DNA of 64,000 bases, taken from Mycolicibacterium thermoresistibile. GTDB lineage: Bacteria; Actinomycetota; Actinomycetes; Mycobacteriales; Mycobacteriaceae. The translations under genes and the position numbers were made by a program. Shown here in pieces: positions 56,382 through 64,000 of the stretch. The notes under the pieces are model-generated. The model made no database searches, was not told where the DNA came from, and saw only the letters and a program-made list of their open reading frames with translations. Each line of letters starts with the position of its first letter. Position 1 is the stretch's first letter. The DNA lies in assembly GCF_900187065.1 (NCBI RefSeq), contig NZ_LT906483.1, forward strand, positions 1,550,001 through 1,614,000. Direction: 5' to 3'.

Positions 56382-57067
56382 GGGAATTCGTCTCCATCCA
56401 CACCGGTGACGAGCAGCCCGGTGTCGCCACGCTGACGTGGTCGCGGCCGCCGAGCAATGCGCTGACCCGGCAGTTGTACCGGGAACTGGCAGCCGCGGCC
56501 GCGGAGGTGGGACGCCACGACGGCATCGCGGCGGTGATCCTGTTCGGCGGGCCGGAGATCTTCTCGGCGGGCGACGACGCCGCCGAACTGCGCACCCTGG
56601 CGCCCCGTCGGGTGGCCGCCGCCGACCGGATGTGCCGGGCCGCGTTCGACGCCCTCGCCGCGATCCCGCGGCCCACCGTCGCCGCCATCACCGGATACGC
56701 CCTGGGATCCGGGCTGACCCTCGCGCTGACCGCGGACTGGCGGGTGGCCGGCGACAACGTCAAATTCGGCGCCACCGACATCCTGGCCGGGCGCCCGCCG
56801 ACCGGTGGCGGCGGCGCCCGCCTGGCCACCGCGATCGGGGCGAGCAAGGCCAAGGATCTGGTGTTCTCCGGCCGGTTCGTCGGCGCCGAGGAGGCGCTGT
56901 CGCTGGGCCTGATCGACGAGATGGTCGCGCCCGACGACGTCTACGACGCGGCGCTGGCGTGGGCCCGGCGGCTCACCGGGCACGCGCCCCCGGTGCTGGC
57001 CGCCGCCAAGGCCGCCGTCGACGGTCACCCCCCGCGCGCGCGACGCGGCGCGGCACCCGACCGCTAG
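56378..57067 (+). CDS. echA17: Enoyl-CoA hydratase/isomerase EchA17, shortened C-terminus
   Basis: 229 residues. Crotonase fold with oxyanion-hole motifs (FSAGDD and [14 protein letters not shown]) and the catalytic region around [15 protein letters not shown]. The usual pair of catalytic glutamates is not obvious, as in several crotonase-like members. The C-terminus ends in low-complexity [13 protein letters not shown], about 25 residues short of the length I recall for EchA17. The CCCCCC run at about 57029 could mark a frameshift. Coupled to the NUDIX gene by a 4-bp overlap. Confidence 0.82.
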   Translation: MREFVSIHTGDEQPGVATLTWSRPPSNALTRQLYRELAAAAAEVGRHDGIAAVILFGGPEIFSAGDDAAELRTLAPRRVAAADRMCRAAFDALAAIPRPTVAAITGYALGSGLTLALTADWRVAGDNVKFGATDILAGRPPTGGGGARLATAIGASKAKDLVFSGRFVGAEEALSLGLIDEMVAPDDVYDAALAWARRLTGHAPPVLAAAKAAVDGHPPRARRGAAPDR

Positions 57068-57077
57068 GCTCCCTGCC

Positions 57078-58082
57078 ATGACAGAGACGACGGAACCCGG
57101 CATCGGGTCTGAGGGCGCCGGCGACCTGCCGGCGCCTAATCCGCACGCCACCGCCGAGCAGGTCGAGGCGGCGATGCGCGACAGCAAGCTCGCCCAGATC
57201 CTCTATCACGACTGGGAGGCGGAGAGCTACGACGACAAGTGGTCGATCTCGTACGACCAGCGCTGCGTGGACTACGCCCGCGGCCGGTTCGACGCGATCG
57301 TGCCCGACCACGTGCAACGCGAACTGCCCTACGACAACGCTCTGGAATTAGGTTGTGGCACCGGCTTTTTCCTGCTCAACCTGATCCAGTCCGGGGTGGC
57401 CCGGCGCGGTTCGGTGACCGACCTGTCGCCGGGAATGGTCAGGGTGGCCACCCGCAACGGCCGATCCCTGGGCCTTGACGTCGACGGCCGGGTCGCCGAC
57501 GCGGAGGGGATTCCCTACGACGACAACACCTTCGACCTCGTGGTCGGCCACGCCGTGCTGCACCACATCCCCGATGTCGAACTGTCGCTGCGCGAGGTGG
57601 TGCGAGTGCTCAGACCCGGCGGGCGGTTCGTGTTCGCCGGTGAGCCCACCACCGTCGGCAACTCCTACGCGCGCGCCCTGTCGACGCTGACCTGGCACGT
57701 CGCCACCACCGTCACCAGACTGCCCGGTCTGCAGGGCTGGCGGCGGCCGCAGGCCGAGCTCGACGAGTCGTCCCGGGCGGCCGCGCTGGAGGCCGTCGTC
57801 GACCTGCACACCTTCGAACCGAGCGATCTGGAGCGGATGGCCCGCAACGCCGGCGCCGTCGAGGTGGCCACTGCCAGCGAGGAATTCACCGCGGCGATGC
57901 TGGGCTGGCCGGTGCGCACCTTCGAAGCGGCGGTGCCGCCGGGCAAGTTGGGGTGGAACTGGGCCAAGTTCGCGTTCGGCAGCTGGACCGCCCTGAGCTG
58001 GGTGGACGCCAACGTCTGGCGCCGGGTGATGCCGAAGGGCTGGTTCTACAACGTGATGGTCACCGGGGTCAAACCGTCCTGA
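57078..58082 (+). CDS. Class I SAM-dependent methyltransferase (Rv3038c-like)
   Basis: 334 residues. Motif I is ALELGCGTGFFLLNL (about residue 95), followed by VTDLSPGMVRVA, FDLVVGHAVLHHIPD and VLRPGGRFVFAGEP. An N-terminal extension of about 60 residues precedes the fold. Substrate unproven. Located 10 bp after echA17. Confidence 0.9.
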   Translation: MTETTEPGIGSEGAGDLPAPNPHATAEQVEAAMRDSKLAQILYHDWEAESYDDKWSISYDQRCVDYARGRFDAIVPDHVQRELPYDNALELGCGTGFFLLNLIQSGVARRGSVTDLSPGMVRVATRNGRSLGLDVDGRVADAEGIPYDDNTFDLVVGHAVLHHIPDVELSLREVVRVLRPGGRFVFAGEPTTVGNSYARALSTLTWHVATTVTRLPGLQGWRRPQAELDESSRAAALEAVVDLHTFEPSDLERMARNAGAVEVATASEEFTAAMLGWPVRTFEAAVPPGKLGWNWAKFAFGSWTALSWVDANVWRRVMPKGWFYNVMVTGVKPS

Positions 58083-59245
58083 GGTTCACCCTCGACGACG
58101 TCGCCTACCTCCGCAGCGACGCGGGTCGCGGCGCCCTGGCCGAGGTCGCGGCGATGCCGCTGACCGACGCCACCCGGGTGGCCGACGTCGCCGCGTTGCG
58201 CACCCGGTTCGGCGACCGCGCCCCGGTGTTGGTGGAGACCACGCTGCTGCGCCGGCGTGCCGCGGCCAAGTTCGACGACCCGTCGCGCTGGTTGTTCACC
58301 GACGAGGCGCTGCAGCAGGCCACCGCGGCGCCGGTGGCCAGGCACCGGGCCCGCCGGCTGACCGGCCGCAAGGTGCACGACGTCACCTGTTCGATCGGCG
58401 CCGAACTGGCGGCGCTGCGGCTCACCGCGGCCCAGCTGGTGGGCAGCGACATCGACCCGGTGCGGTTGCAGATGGCCCGGCACAACCTCGGCCCGGGTGT
58501 CGCGCTGTGCCGCGCCGACGCACTGCGCCCGATCACCCGCGACACCGTCGTGGTGGCCGACCCGGCCCGGCGCAGCGGGGGCCGGCGCCGGTTCGACCCG
58601 CGCGCCCACACGCCGCCGCTGGACGCGTTGTTCGACGTCTACCGCGGCCGCGACAGCGTCGTGAAATGCGCCCCCGGAATCGAGTTCGGGGCGCTGGGCG
58701 CAGTGGGTTTCGACGGTGAGGTCGAGGTCGTCTCGCTGGCCGGCAGCGTGCGGGAAGCCTGCCTGTGGTCCGGCAGCCTCACCGAACCCGGCGTCCGCCG
58801 CCGGGCCACCATCCTGGACCGGTCCGAGGTCATCACCGACGCCGAACCGGGGGAGTGCCCGGTGGCCGCCGCGGGCCGGTGGATCATCGACCCCGACGGG
58901 GCGGTGGTCCGCGCCGGGCTGGTGCGGCACTACGCGGCCCGGCACGGTCTGTGGCAACTCGACCCCGACATCGCCTATCTGTCCGGCGACCGGCTGCCGG
59001 CCGGTGTGCGCGGCTTCGAGGTGCTCGAAGAGCTGCCCTACCGGGAACGGCGGCTCCGGCAGGCGCTGGCGGCCCACGACGCCGGGGCGGTGGAGATCCT
59101 GGTACGCGGTGTCGATGTCGATCCCGACCGGCTGCGCACCCGGCTCCGGCTCCGCGGCCGGCATCCGCTGGCCGTGGTCATCACCCGCATCGGAAGCAAA
59201 CACGCAAGCCGGGCAACGGCATTCATATGCCGTCCGTCACGGTGA
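58079..59245 (+). CDS. THUMP-like SAM-dependent methyltransferase (Rv3037c-like)
   Basis: About 388 residues. The Rossmann core shows HDVTCSIGAELAALRL, GSDIDPVRLQMARHNL, ADPARRSGGRRRF and VKCAPGIEF. The C-terminal region (about 285-388: GRWIIDPDGAVVRAGLVRHYAARHGLWQLDPDIAYLSGD) is a THUMP-like fold. Rv3037c has been placed among the candidate methyltransferases of methylglucose lipopolysaccharide synthesis. The conserved N-terminus (LRFTLDDVAYL) lacks a nearby ATG, GTG or TTG in frame. The only candidate is CTG 58079, overlapping the preceding stop codon. The upstream in-frame ATG at 57953 would overlap the neighbour by 130 bp. Confidence 0.82.
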   Translation: MRFTLDDVAYLRSDAGRGALAEVAAMPLTDATRVADVAALRTRFGDRAPVLVETTLLRRRAAAKFDDPSRWLFTDEALQQATAAPVARHRARRLTGRKVHDVTCSIGAELAALRLTAAQLVGSDIDPVRLQMARHNLGPGVALCRADALRPITRDTVVVADPARRSGGRRRFDPRAHTPPLDALFDVYRGRDSVVKCAPGIEFGALGAVGFDGEVEVVSLAGSVREACLWSGSLTEPGVRRRATILDRSEVITDAEPGECPVAAAGRWIIDPDGAVVRAGLVRHYAARHGLWQLDPDIAYLSGDRLPAGVRGFEVLEELPYRERRLRQALAAHDAGAVEILVRGVDVDPDRLRTRLRLRGRHPLAVVITRIGSKHASRATAFICRPSR

Positions 59246-59341
59246 ACCGGCACGTACGCTGATGTTGACACGCCGGATGGCCCGCCCGGGCAACCGCGGG
59301 CCGGCGAGCGAAAGCGTTGACCGACAAAGGGGACTGGCGCC

Positions 59342-60037
59342 ATGCGCATACTCAAGACGACGGCCGCGTTGCTGGCGGGCGGTCTCATCAGCTGTTCCAT
59401 CCCGGGGACGGCGGGGGCCCAGACCGCCTGCGACGCGCTGGGCGGCACGGTCGCCGACGACCGGCGGTGCGAGGTCCACGCCGAGACCCCCACCTACCTG
59501 CTCGACATGGTGTTCCCGGTCGATTACCCCGATCAGCAGGCGCTGACCGACTATCTGATCCAGACCCGCGACGGGTTCGTCAACGTCTCCGAGATGCCGG
59601 GTTCCCGCAACCTGCCGTACGCGCTGGACGCGCGGGCCACCGAGTACCGGTCCGGTGATGCGGCGACCGGGACCCGCAGCGTGGTGTTCGAGGTCTACCA
59701 GAACGTCGGCGGCGCCCATCCCACCACCTGGTATCAGGCCTTCAACTACGACCTGAGGACCCGGGCGCCGATCACCTTCGACACCCTGTTCGACCCCGAG
59801 AGCGCACCGCTGGAGGTGATCTACCCGGTGGTGCAGCGCGAACTGCAGGAGCTGACCGGCATCGATCAGCCGATCCTCCCGGAGGACGGCCTCGACCCGG
59901 CGAACTACCAGAACTTCGCGCTGACCGATGACGAGGTGATCTTCTTCTTCAGCCAGGGCGAACTGCTCCCGCACGCCGCCGGGGTGTCACAGGTCTCGGT
60001 GCCGCGCACGGTGCTGGTCAACCTGTTGACGGTGTGA
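59342..60037 (+). CDS. Secreted DUF3298-type protein (TB22.2/Rv3036c-like)
   Basis: 231 residues with Sec signal peptide (RILKTTAALLAGGLISCSIPG, cleavage near AGAQ, about residue 27). The mature protein has two cysteines near the start (CDALGG, RRCEV) and a DUF3298/RsiV-like domain in the C-terminal half (AFNYDLRTRAPITFDTLFDP, LTDDEVIFFFSQGELLPHAAG). TB22.2 is a secreted antigen with reported esterase activity in M. tuberculosis, as I recall. It is expressed separately from the operon upstream. Confidence 0.88.
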   Translation: MRILKTTAALLAGGLISCSIPGTAGAQTACDALGGTVADDRRCEVHAETPTYLLDMVFPVDYPDQQALTDYLIQTRDGFVNVSEMPGSRNLPYALDARATEYRSGDAATGTRSVVFEVYQNVGGAHPTTWYQAFNYDLRTRAPITFDTLFDPESAPLEVIYPVVQRELQELTGIDQPILPEDGLDPANYQNFALTDDEVIFFFSQGELLPHAAGVSQVSVPRTVLVNLLTV

Positions 60038-60071
60038 TCCGGCCGTCGACGACGGGGCCGGCCCCCGCGAC

Positions 60072-61355
60072 TCAGTCGGCCGGCGCGAACCCGTAGACCT
60101 GACCGTCGCTGGTGGCGGTGACCACCCGGCGGTCGGCGGCGATCGACACCCCGACCGGCCAGCCGGTGGCCTCGGGCAACGGGTAGCTGTTGAGGGTGCG
60201 GCCGTCGCCGGTGTCGATCACCAGCAGCGCCAGGCCGCGATCACCGTGGCGGGCCACCGTATAGGCCACCCCGGCGCCGGTCTGGCTGGTCGCCGACAAC
60301 GGTTCTGCGTCCTCGCGGGTCCACAGCCGCTCGGCCCGGTCACCGTGGTCGCGCACCGCCACCAGCTGCGCGCCCGGCCCGCCGCCGGCGATGATCAGCC
60401 CGTCCGGCGACACCGAAGGCGGTGTCTGCGGCTGGAAACCCAGCGGCACCGACCATTTCGCCTGCCCGTCGGCGGCGTCGAGGGCCCACAACGCCCGGTC
60501 GCGGCCGTGCACGTAGATCGTGGTGCCGTCGGCCGAGAGCACCGGGCTCGCCAGCGGCCCGCCGCCGACGGCCGTGCTCGTCCATTCCCGCCGCAGCTGC
60601 CGGCCCGGTTCATAGCGGAACCCGATCAGCACCGGTTCATCGGCGCCGGGCTCCCACAGGCCGAGGACCACCGTGTCGGTGGCCGCGGAGAACGCCGGCG
60701 CGGCGGCCACCGGACAGCCCCGGCGCGCGCCGGCGCAGTCCGCCAGCCCGCGTTCGGAGTCGGTCGGATCCACCCCGGCCACCAGGTCCAGCGGTGTGCC
60801 GGTGACCGTGCCGCGGTGGGCATCGAACAGCAGCACCTGGCCCAGATGGGTCACCACCAGCAGTTCCCCGGGCGCCAGGATCCGCGGGGTCGTCGGCATC
60901 CCGATCACCGGCTTGCGCCAGCGGATCCACTGGGTGGGCGGAAACGACAGGATGGCGCCGGGCTGGCCGATGTAGACGTTGTCGAAACCGTCCAGCAACG
61001 GGCTGGTCCGGCCGCCGCCCTGCACCAACCGGGTGCACCAGCGCTGGCGGGCCGAATTGGCGTACTCCCACACCATCAACGAGCAGCCGGCCGGGGTCTG
61101 GGCGTTGACCGCCAGATATCCGCTGGCGCCGACCGCGACCTGGGCGGCCAGCTCACCCTTGACCGATCTGCTCCACTCCAGGGTCAGCGCCTCGGCCCCG
61201 GCGGCCGACGTGTAGCTGCTGTTGGCCGCGTCGCCGTACTGTGCCGACCATCCCTCGGCCGGCTTCGCCTCGACCCAGGACCCGGCGTCACCGCAACCCG
61301 CCAGCACCGCTGTGGTCAGCGCCGTCAGCGCCGTCGCCATCAGTCGCCGGATCAC
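60072..61355 (-). CDS. PQQ-like beta-propeller lipoprotein (Rv3035-like)
   Basis: 427 residues. The signal peptide ends in lipobox LAGC (Cys about 21). The rest is an outer-wall beta-propeller with repeated blades (LFDAHRGTVTG, ALDAADGQAKW, VIDTGDGRTLNSYPLP). The start GTG 61355 follows AGAAAGGA. Such exported propellers act as scaffolds, resembling BamB. It is divergent from the acetyltransferase gene of the methylglucose lipopolysaccharide region, suggesting an envelope role. Confidence 0.85.
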   Translation of the reverse strand: MIRRLMATALTALTTAVLAGCGDAGSWVEAKPAEGWSAQYGDAANSSYTSAAGAEALTLEWSRSVKGELAAQVAVGASGYLAVNAQTPAGCSLMVWEYANSARQRWCTRLVQGGGRTSPLLDGFDNVYIGQPGAILSFPPTQWIRWRKPVIGMPTTPRILAPGELLVVTHLGQVLLFDAHRGTVTGTPLDLVAGVDPTDSERGLADCAGARRGCPVAAAPAFSAATDTVVLGLWEPGADEPVLIGFRYEPGRQLRREWTSTAVGGGPLASPVLSADGTTIYVHGRDRALWALDAADGQAKWSVPLGFQPQTPPSVSPDGLIIAGGGPGAQLVAVRDHGDRAERLWTREDAEPLSATSQTGAGVAYTVARHGDRGLALLVIDTGDGRTLNSYPLPEATGWPVGVSIAADRRVVTATSDGQVYGFAPAD

Positions 61356-61480
61356 GGTGTCCTTTCTCTCCAGTCTCTCGGGACCGCACGAGAACCACGT
61401 CGGGGCCCGTCGGGGATCCGCGTTCAGCCCAGGTGAGGGTAACCCGAGCCCGCCGAGCGGTTCGCGTAGGCTTTCCGGCC

Positions 61481-62218
61481 ATGACGACGATGTGGGGTGC
61501 ACCGCTGCACGTGCGCTGGCGGGGATCACGGCTGCGCGACCCACGCCAGGCCAGGTTCCTCACCTGGGCGTCACTGAAGTGGGTGATCGCCAACCGCGCG
61601 TACACACCGTGGTATCTGGTCCGGTACTGGCGGCTGTTGAAGTTCAAGCTGGCCAACCCGCACATCATCACCCGCGGGATGGTCTTCCTCGGCAAGGACG
61701 TGGAGATCCACGCCACCCCGGAACTGGCGCAGCTGGAGATCGGCCGGTGGGTGCACATCGGTGACAAGAACAACATCCGGGCCCATGAGGGGTCGTTGCG
61801 GATCGGCGACAAGGTGGTGCTCGGCCGCGACAACGTCATCAACGCCTATCTGGACATCGAGCTGGGCGATTCGGTGCTGATGGCCGACTGGTGCTACATC
61901 GTGGACTTCGACCACAAGATGGACAGCATCGAGATGCCGATCAAGGATCAGGGCATCGTCAAGAGCCCGGTGCGGATCGGGCCGGACACCTGGGTGGGCG
62001 CCAAGGTGTCGGTGCTGCGCGGCACCTCGATCGGGCGCGGCTGCGTGCTCGGATCGCACGCGGTGGTCCGCGGTGAGATCCCGGACTACTCGATCGCGGT
62101 GGGCGCCCCGGCCAAGGTGATCAAGAACCGGCGACTGGCCTGGGAGGCGTCGGCGGCCGAACGCGCCGAGCTGGCGGCGGCGCTGGCCGACATCGAACGC
62201 AAGAAGGCCGCCCGCTGA
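61481..62218 (+). CDS. Left-handed beta-helix acetyltransferase (Rv3034c-like)
   Basis: 245 residues. Hexapeptide-repeat isoleucine-patch architecture from about 85 to 215 (IGRWVHIGDKNNIRAHEG, LRIGDKVVLGRDNVI, VRIGPDTWVGAKVSVLRGTSIGRGCVLG). The C-terminal IPDYSIAVGAPAKVIKNR is typical of maltose/galactoside O-acetyltransferases. Rv3034c is a candidate acyltransferase for methylglucose lipopolysaccharide. TAGGCT lies eight bases before the ATG, suggesting leaderless transcription. Confidence 0.88.
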   Translation: MTTMWGAPLHVRWRGSRLRDPRQARFLTWASLKWVIANRAYTPWYLVRYWRLLKFKLANPHIITRGMVFLGKDVEIHATPELAQLEIGRWVHIGDKNNIRAHEGSLRIGDKVVLGRDNVINAYLDIELGDSVLMADWCYIVDFDHKMDSIEMPIKDQGIVKSPVRIGPDTWVGAKVSVLRGTSIGRGCVLGSHAVVRGEIPDYSIAVGAPAKVIKNRRLAWEASAAERAELAAALADIERKKAAR

Positions 62219-62224
62219 CCGGTC

Positions 62225-63475
62225 TCAGCGGTCCGGCAGGGCGTGCTCGACGATCAGGCGGCGGGGCAACGGTTCCCGCTCGCGCCGTTTGGCCGCCAGA
62301 TACACCTGCGCGGTCTCGGCGGCCACCGAGTGCCAGTCGAAGTCCGCGGTGAGCCGTTCCCGGGCGGCGACGGCGCGTTGCTGCGCGCCCTCCGGGTCGT
62401 CGAGCACCGCGCGCACCGCCGCCGTCAGACCGGCGATGTCGCGGGGCTTGAACGACTTTCCGGTCACCCCGTCGATCACCGCCTCGCCCAGGCCGCCCGC
62501 GGTGGAGGTGACCAACGGGGCCCCGGTCGCGGCGGCCTCCAGCGCGACGATGCCGAACGGCTCGTAGTGACTGGGCAGCACTGCGGCGTCGGCGGTGTGC
62601 AACTGCCGCAGCAACGCCTCGTGGCCGAGCTGCCCGACGAACCGGGTTGCCTTGAGCACCTTGTGCTTGCGTGCCTGTTCCACCAGCCACTCGTGCTGGG
62701 TGCCGGTGCCGGCGATGGTCAGCGTGGTGCCCGGATGGGTGCGCCGGATCCGGGGCAGCGCCGCGATGGCGTCCTGAACACCCTTCTCGTACTCGAGCCG
62801 TCCGACATACAGCAGCCGCGGCGGACCGGAACGGGGCGACCGCCTCGCGAACGGCCACTGCGCGACGTCGATGCCGTTGCGGATCACCCGGATCTCGGAC
62901 AGTCCGGGCCCGAACAGTTCGGTGATCTCCTCGCTCATCGACGCCGAACAGGTGATCAGTGAATCGGAGTCGCGCACCAGCCAGGACTCCACCGCGTGCA
63001 CCTGCCGGCTGATCGGGCCGGAGACCCAGCCGGAGTGCCGCCCGGCCTCGGTGGCGTGGATGGTGGAAACCAATGGCACATCGAAGAATTCGGCGAGAGC
63101 GATGGCGGGGTGGGCGACCAGCCAGTCGTGGGCGTGCACCACGTCGGGCTGCCACGGCGTGCCGCCGGTGCCGCCGCGGAGCCCCAGCGCCAGGCCCGCG
63201 CGGACCATCGAGTGGCCCATCGCCAGCGTCCAGGCCATCATGTCCCGGCCGAAGTCGAACTCGTGCGGGTCCTGCGCCGCGGCCAGCACCCGCACGCCGT
63301 CCCGGACCTCGTCGGTGGACGGATGGGTGCTCGGGTCGGTGCCGGTCGGGCGCCGGCTGAGCACCACCACCTCGTGTCCGGCCGCCGCCAGCGCGGTGGA
63401 CAGGTGGTAGACGTGCCGGCCGAGCCCGCCCACGACCACCGGGGGGTACTCCCACGACACCATCAGAATCTTCAT
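62225..63475 (-). CDS. GT4-family glycosyltransferase (Rv3032-like alpha-1,4-glucosyltransferase)
   Basis: 416 residues, GT-B fold. N-terminal glycogen-synthase-like loop KILMVSWEYPPVVVGGLGRHVYHL; ARRSPRSGPPRLLYVGRLEYEKGVQ begins the C-terminal domain. The E-x7-E motif is in PSHYEPFGIVALEAAATGAPLV. Rv3032 elongates the alpha-1,4-glucan of methylglucose lipopolysaccharide and contributes to capsular glucan. The ATG overlaps the stop of the GH57 gene (ATGA). Convergent with the acetyltransferase, 6 bp apart. Confidence 0.92.
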   Translation of the reverse strand: MKILMVSWEYPPVVVGGLGRHVYHLSTALAAAGHEVVVLSRRPTGTDPSTHPSTDEVRDGVRVLAAAQDPHEFDFGRDMMAWTLAMGHSMVRAGLALGLRGGTGGTPWQPDVVHAHDWLVAHPAIALAEFFDVPLVSTIHATEAGRHSGWVSGPISRQVHAVESWLVRDSDSLITCSASMSEEITELFGPGLSEIRVIRNGIDVAQWPFARRSPRSGPPRLLYVGRLEYEKGVQDAIAALPRIRRTHPGTTLTIAGTGTQHEWLVEQARKHKVLKATRFVGQLGHEALLRQLHTADAAVLPSHYEPFGIVALEAAATGAPLVTSTAGGLGEAVIDGVTGKSFKPRDIAGLTAAVRAVLDDPEGAQQRAVAARERLTADFDWHSVAAETAQVYLAAKRREREPLPRRLIVEHALPDR

Positions 63476-64000
63476 GAGATCTCTTTCATCGCCGGGAGTC
63501 TCCTGGCGTCGAGGGCGCCGAACAGACCGTCGGCGCGGTTCCAGCCCTCGGCCAGCCGGAGGGCGTGTTCGCGCCGCCCGGCGGCCAGCGCATCGCTGAT
63601 CTCCCGGGTGGCGTGGGCGTGCAGATGGGCGCGGTAGCGCGCATAGTCGGCCGCCGAATCCTTGCTGACCATGAACGGCCAGTCGCTGGACACCGTCAAC
63701 AGCGTCTCCCGCAGGATCTGATCGGCGACCCGGTCCCGGGGCGCCGGAGCGCCGAGCGCGGCGTTGTGCGCCAGCGCCTTGTCCACCGTGGCCAGCGCGC
63801 CTTCGACGACTTCGGCGTTGAGCTCCACCAGATCGGCCACCTGCGGGCCGGACCACACCCGCCAATCCTTGCCCGACCCCCACGAGCTTGCGGGCAATTG
63901 CACTGGGGTACCGATGAATCCGTCGGCAATGGCATCGGAGAGGGTGCCGATCCGCACCCCGGCGGCGGGCAGCGCGCGCAGCACCCGTTCCAGCCACACC
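63472..64000 (-). CDS. GH57-type branching enzyme (Rv3031-like), 5' end outside window
   Basis: The C-terminal 176 residues of a larger protein. WGSGKDWRVWSG and ILRETLLTVSSDWPFMVSKDSAADYARYRAHLHAH match the helical C-terminal domain of actinobacterial GH57 alpha-glucan branching enzymes. The catalytic domain lies to the right of the window. Coupled to the glycosyltransferase gene, with which it would make the branched methylglucose polysaccharide. Confidence 0.85.
   Translation of the reverse strand, partial: VWLERVLRALPAAGVRIGTLSDAIADGFIGTPVQLPASSWGSGKDWRVWSGPQVADLVELNAEVVEGALATVDKALAHNAALGAPAPRDRVADQILRETLLTVSSDWPFMVSKDSAADYARYRAHLHAHATREISDALAAGRREHALRLAEGWNRADGLFGALDARRLPAMKEIS

Overview
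The window is GC-rich actinobacterial DNA and almost certainly comes from a Mycobacterium or Mycolicibacterium species. From about 12.5 kb to the right end, gene order follows, with some insertions, what I recall of the M. tuberculosis Rv3063 to Rv3031 block: cstA, ligB, fadE22, cyp136, TetR, SDR, dinB2, TetR, FMN reductase, nrdHIE, TetR, Baeyer-Villiger monooxygenase, nrdF2, adhC, fecB, ctaD, serB2, ABC ATPase, NUDIX, echA17, methyltransferases, TB22.2, acetyltransferase, glycosyltransferase and GH57. Two IS elements, a sulfur-acquisition cassette and several accessory catabolic genes suggest an environmental, rapidly growing species. The synteny is from memory and was not searched. I saw no rRNA, tRNA or CRISPR array.

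Region 1 (1-12.4 kb) is an accessory catabolic island. It holds an isochorismatase-like protein, a Rieske oxygenase, an extended SDR, a frameshifted Baeyer-Villiger monooxygenase, two luciferase-like F420/FMN enzymes, an acyl-CoA carboxylase carboxyltransferase, a cytochrome P450 and an amidohydrolase. Four promoter regions carry a TTAC(C/T)GTA-type element, and three of them repeat it at exactly 12 bp, which suggests one regulator for the island. An IS256-family element splits the amidohydrolase gene and is flanked by a perfect 119-bp duplication of that gene.

Region 2 (12.4-28.6 kb) carries cstA with a YbdD-like partner, ligB, an SDR, the fused acyl-CoA dehydrogenase fadE22, an aminoglycoside-phosphotransferase-fold kinase and a TauE-type exporter. 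A stand-alone LeuA-type regulatory domain follows, preceded by a leaderless leader peptide and mutually exclusive hairpins. Then come cyp136 with a divergent TetR gene, an SDR, an ATPase, dinB2 and a TetR divergent from an FMN reductase, with clear palindromic operators.

Region 3 (29-43.3 kb) holds the class Ib ribonucleotide reductase, split into nrdHIE and nrdF2. Each promoter has paired NrdR-like boxes (31 and 32 bp centre to centre), and nrdHIE also has a long structured leader. Between them lies an operon headed by an IdeR-type iron box: a secreted MTB12-like protein, ABC ATPase, ABC permease, methyltransferase, HTH regulator and cupin. An IS110-family element sits exactly at the ATPase/permease junction and re-creates the permease start codon. 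Its non-coding end has bridge-RNA-like features. A geranylgeranyl-reductase-like flavoprotein, a TetR and an intact Baeyer-Villiger monooxygenase follow.

Region 4 (43.3-64 kb) begins with a sulfonate-type ABC transporter plus FMN-dependent monooxygenase, apparently inserted between nrdF2 and adhC. Then come fecB, ctaD, serB2, a MocR regulator, a tightly packed operon from an ABC ATPase to a THUMP-like methyltransferase, and the methylglucose lipopolysaccharide-type genes at the right edge.
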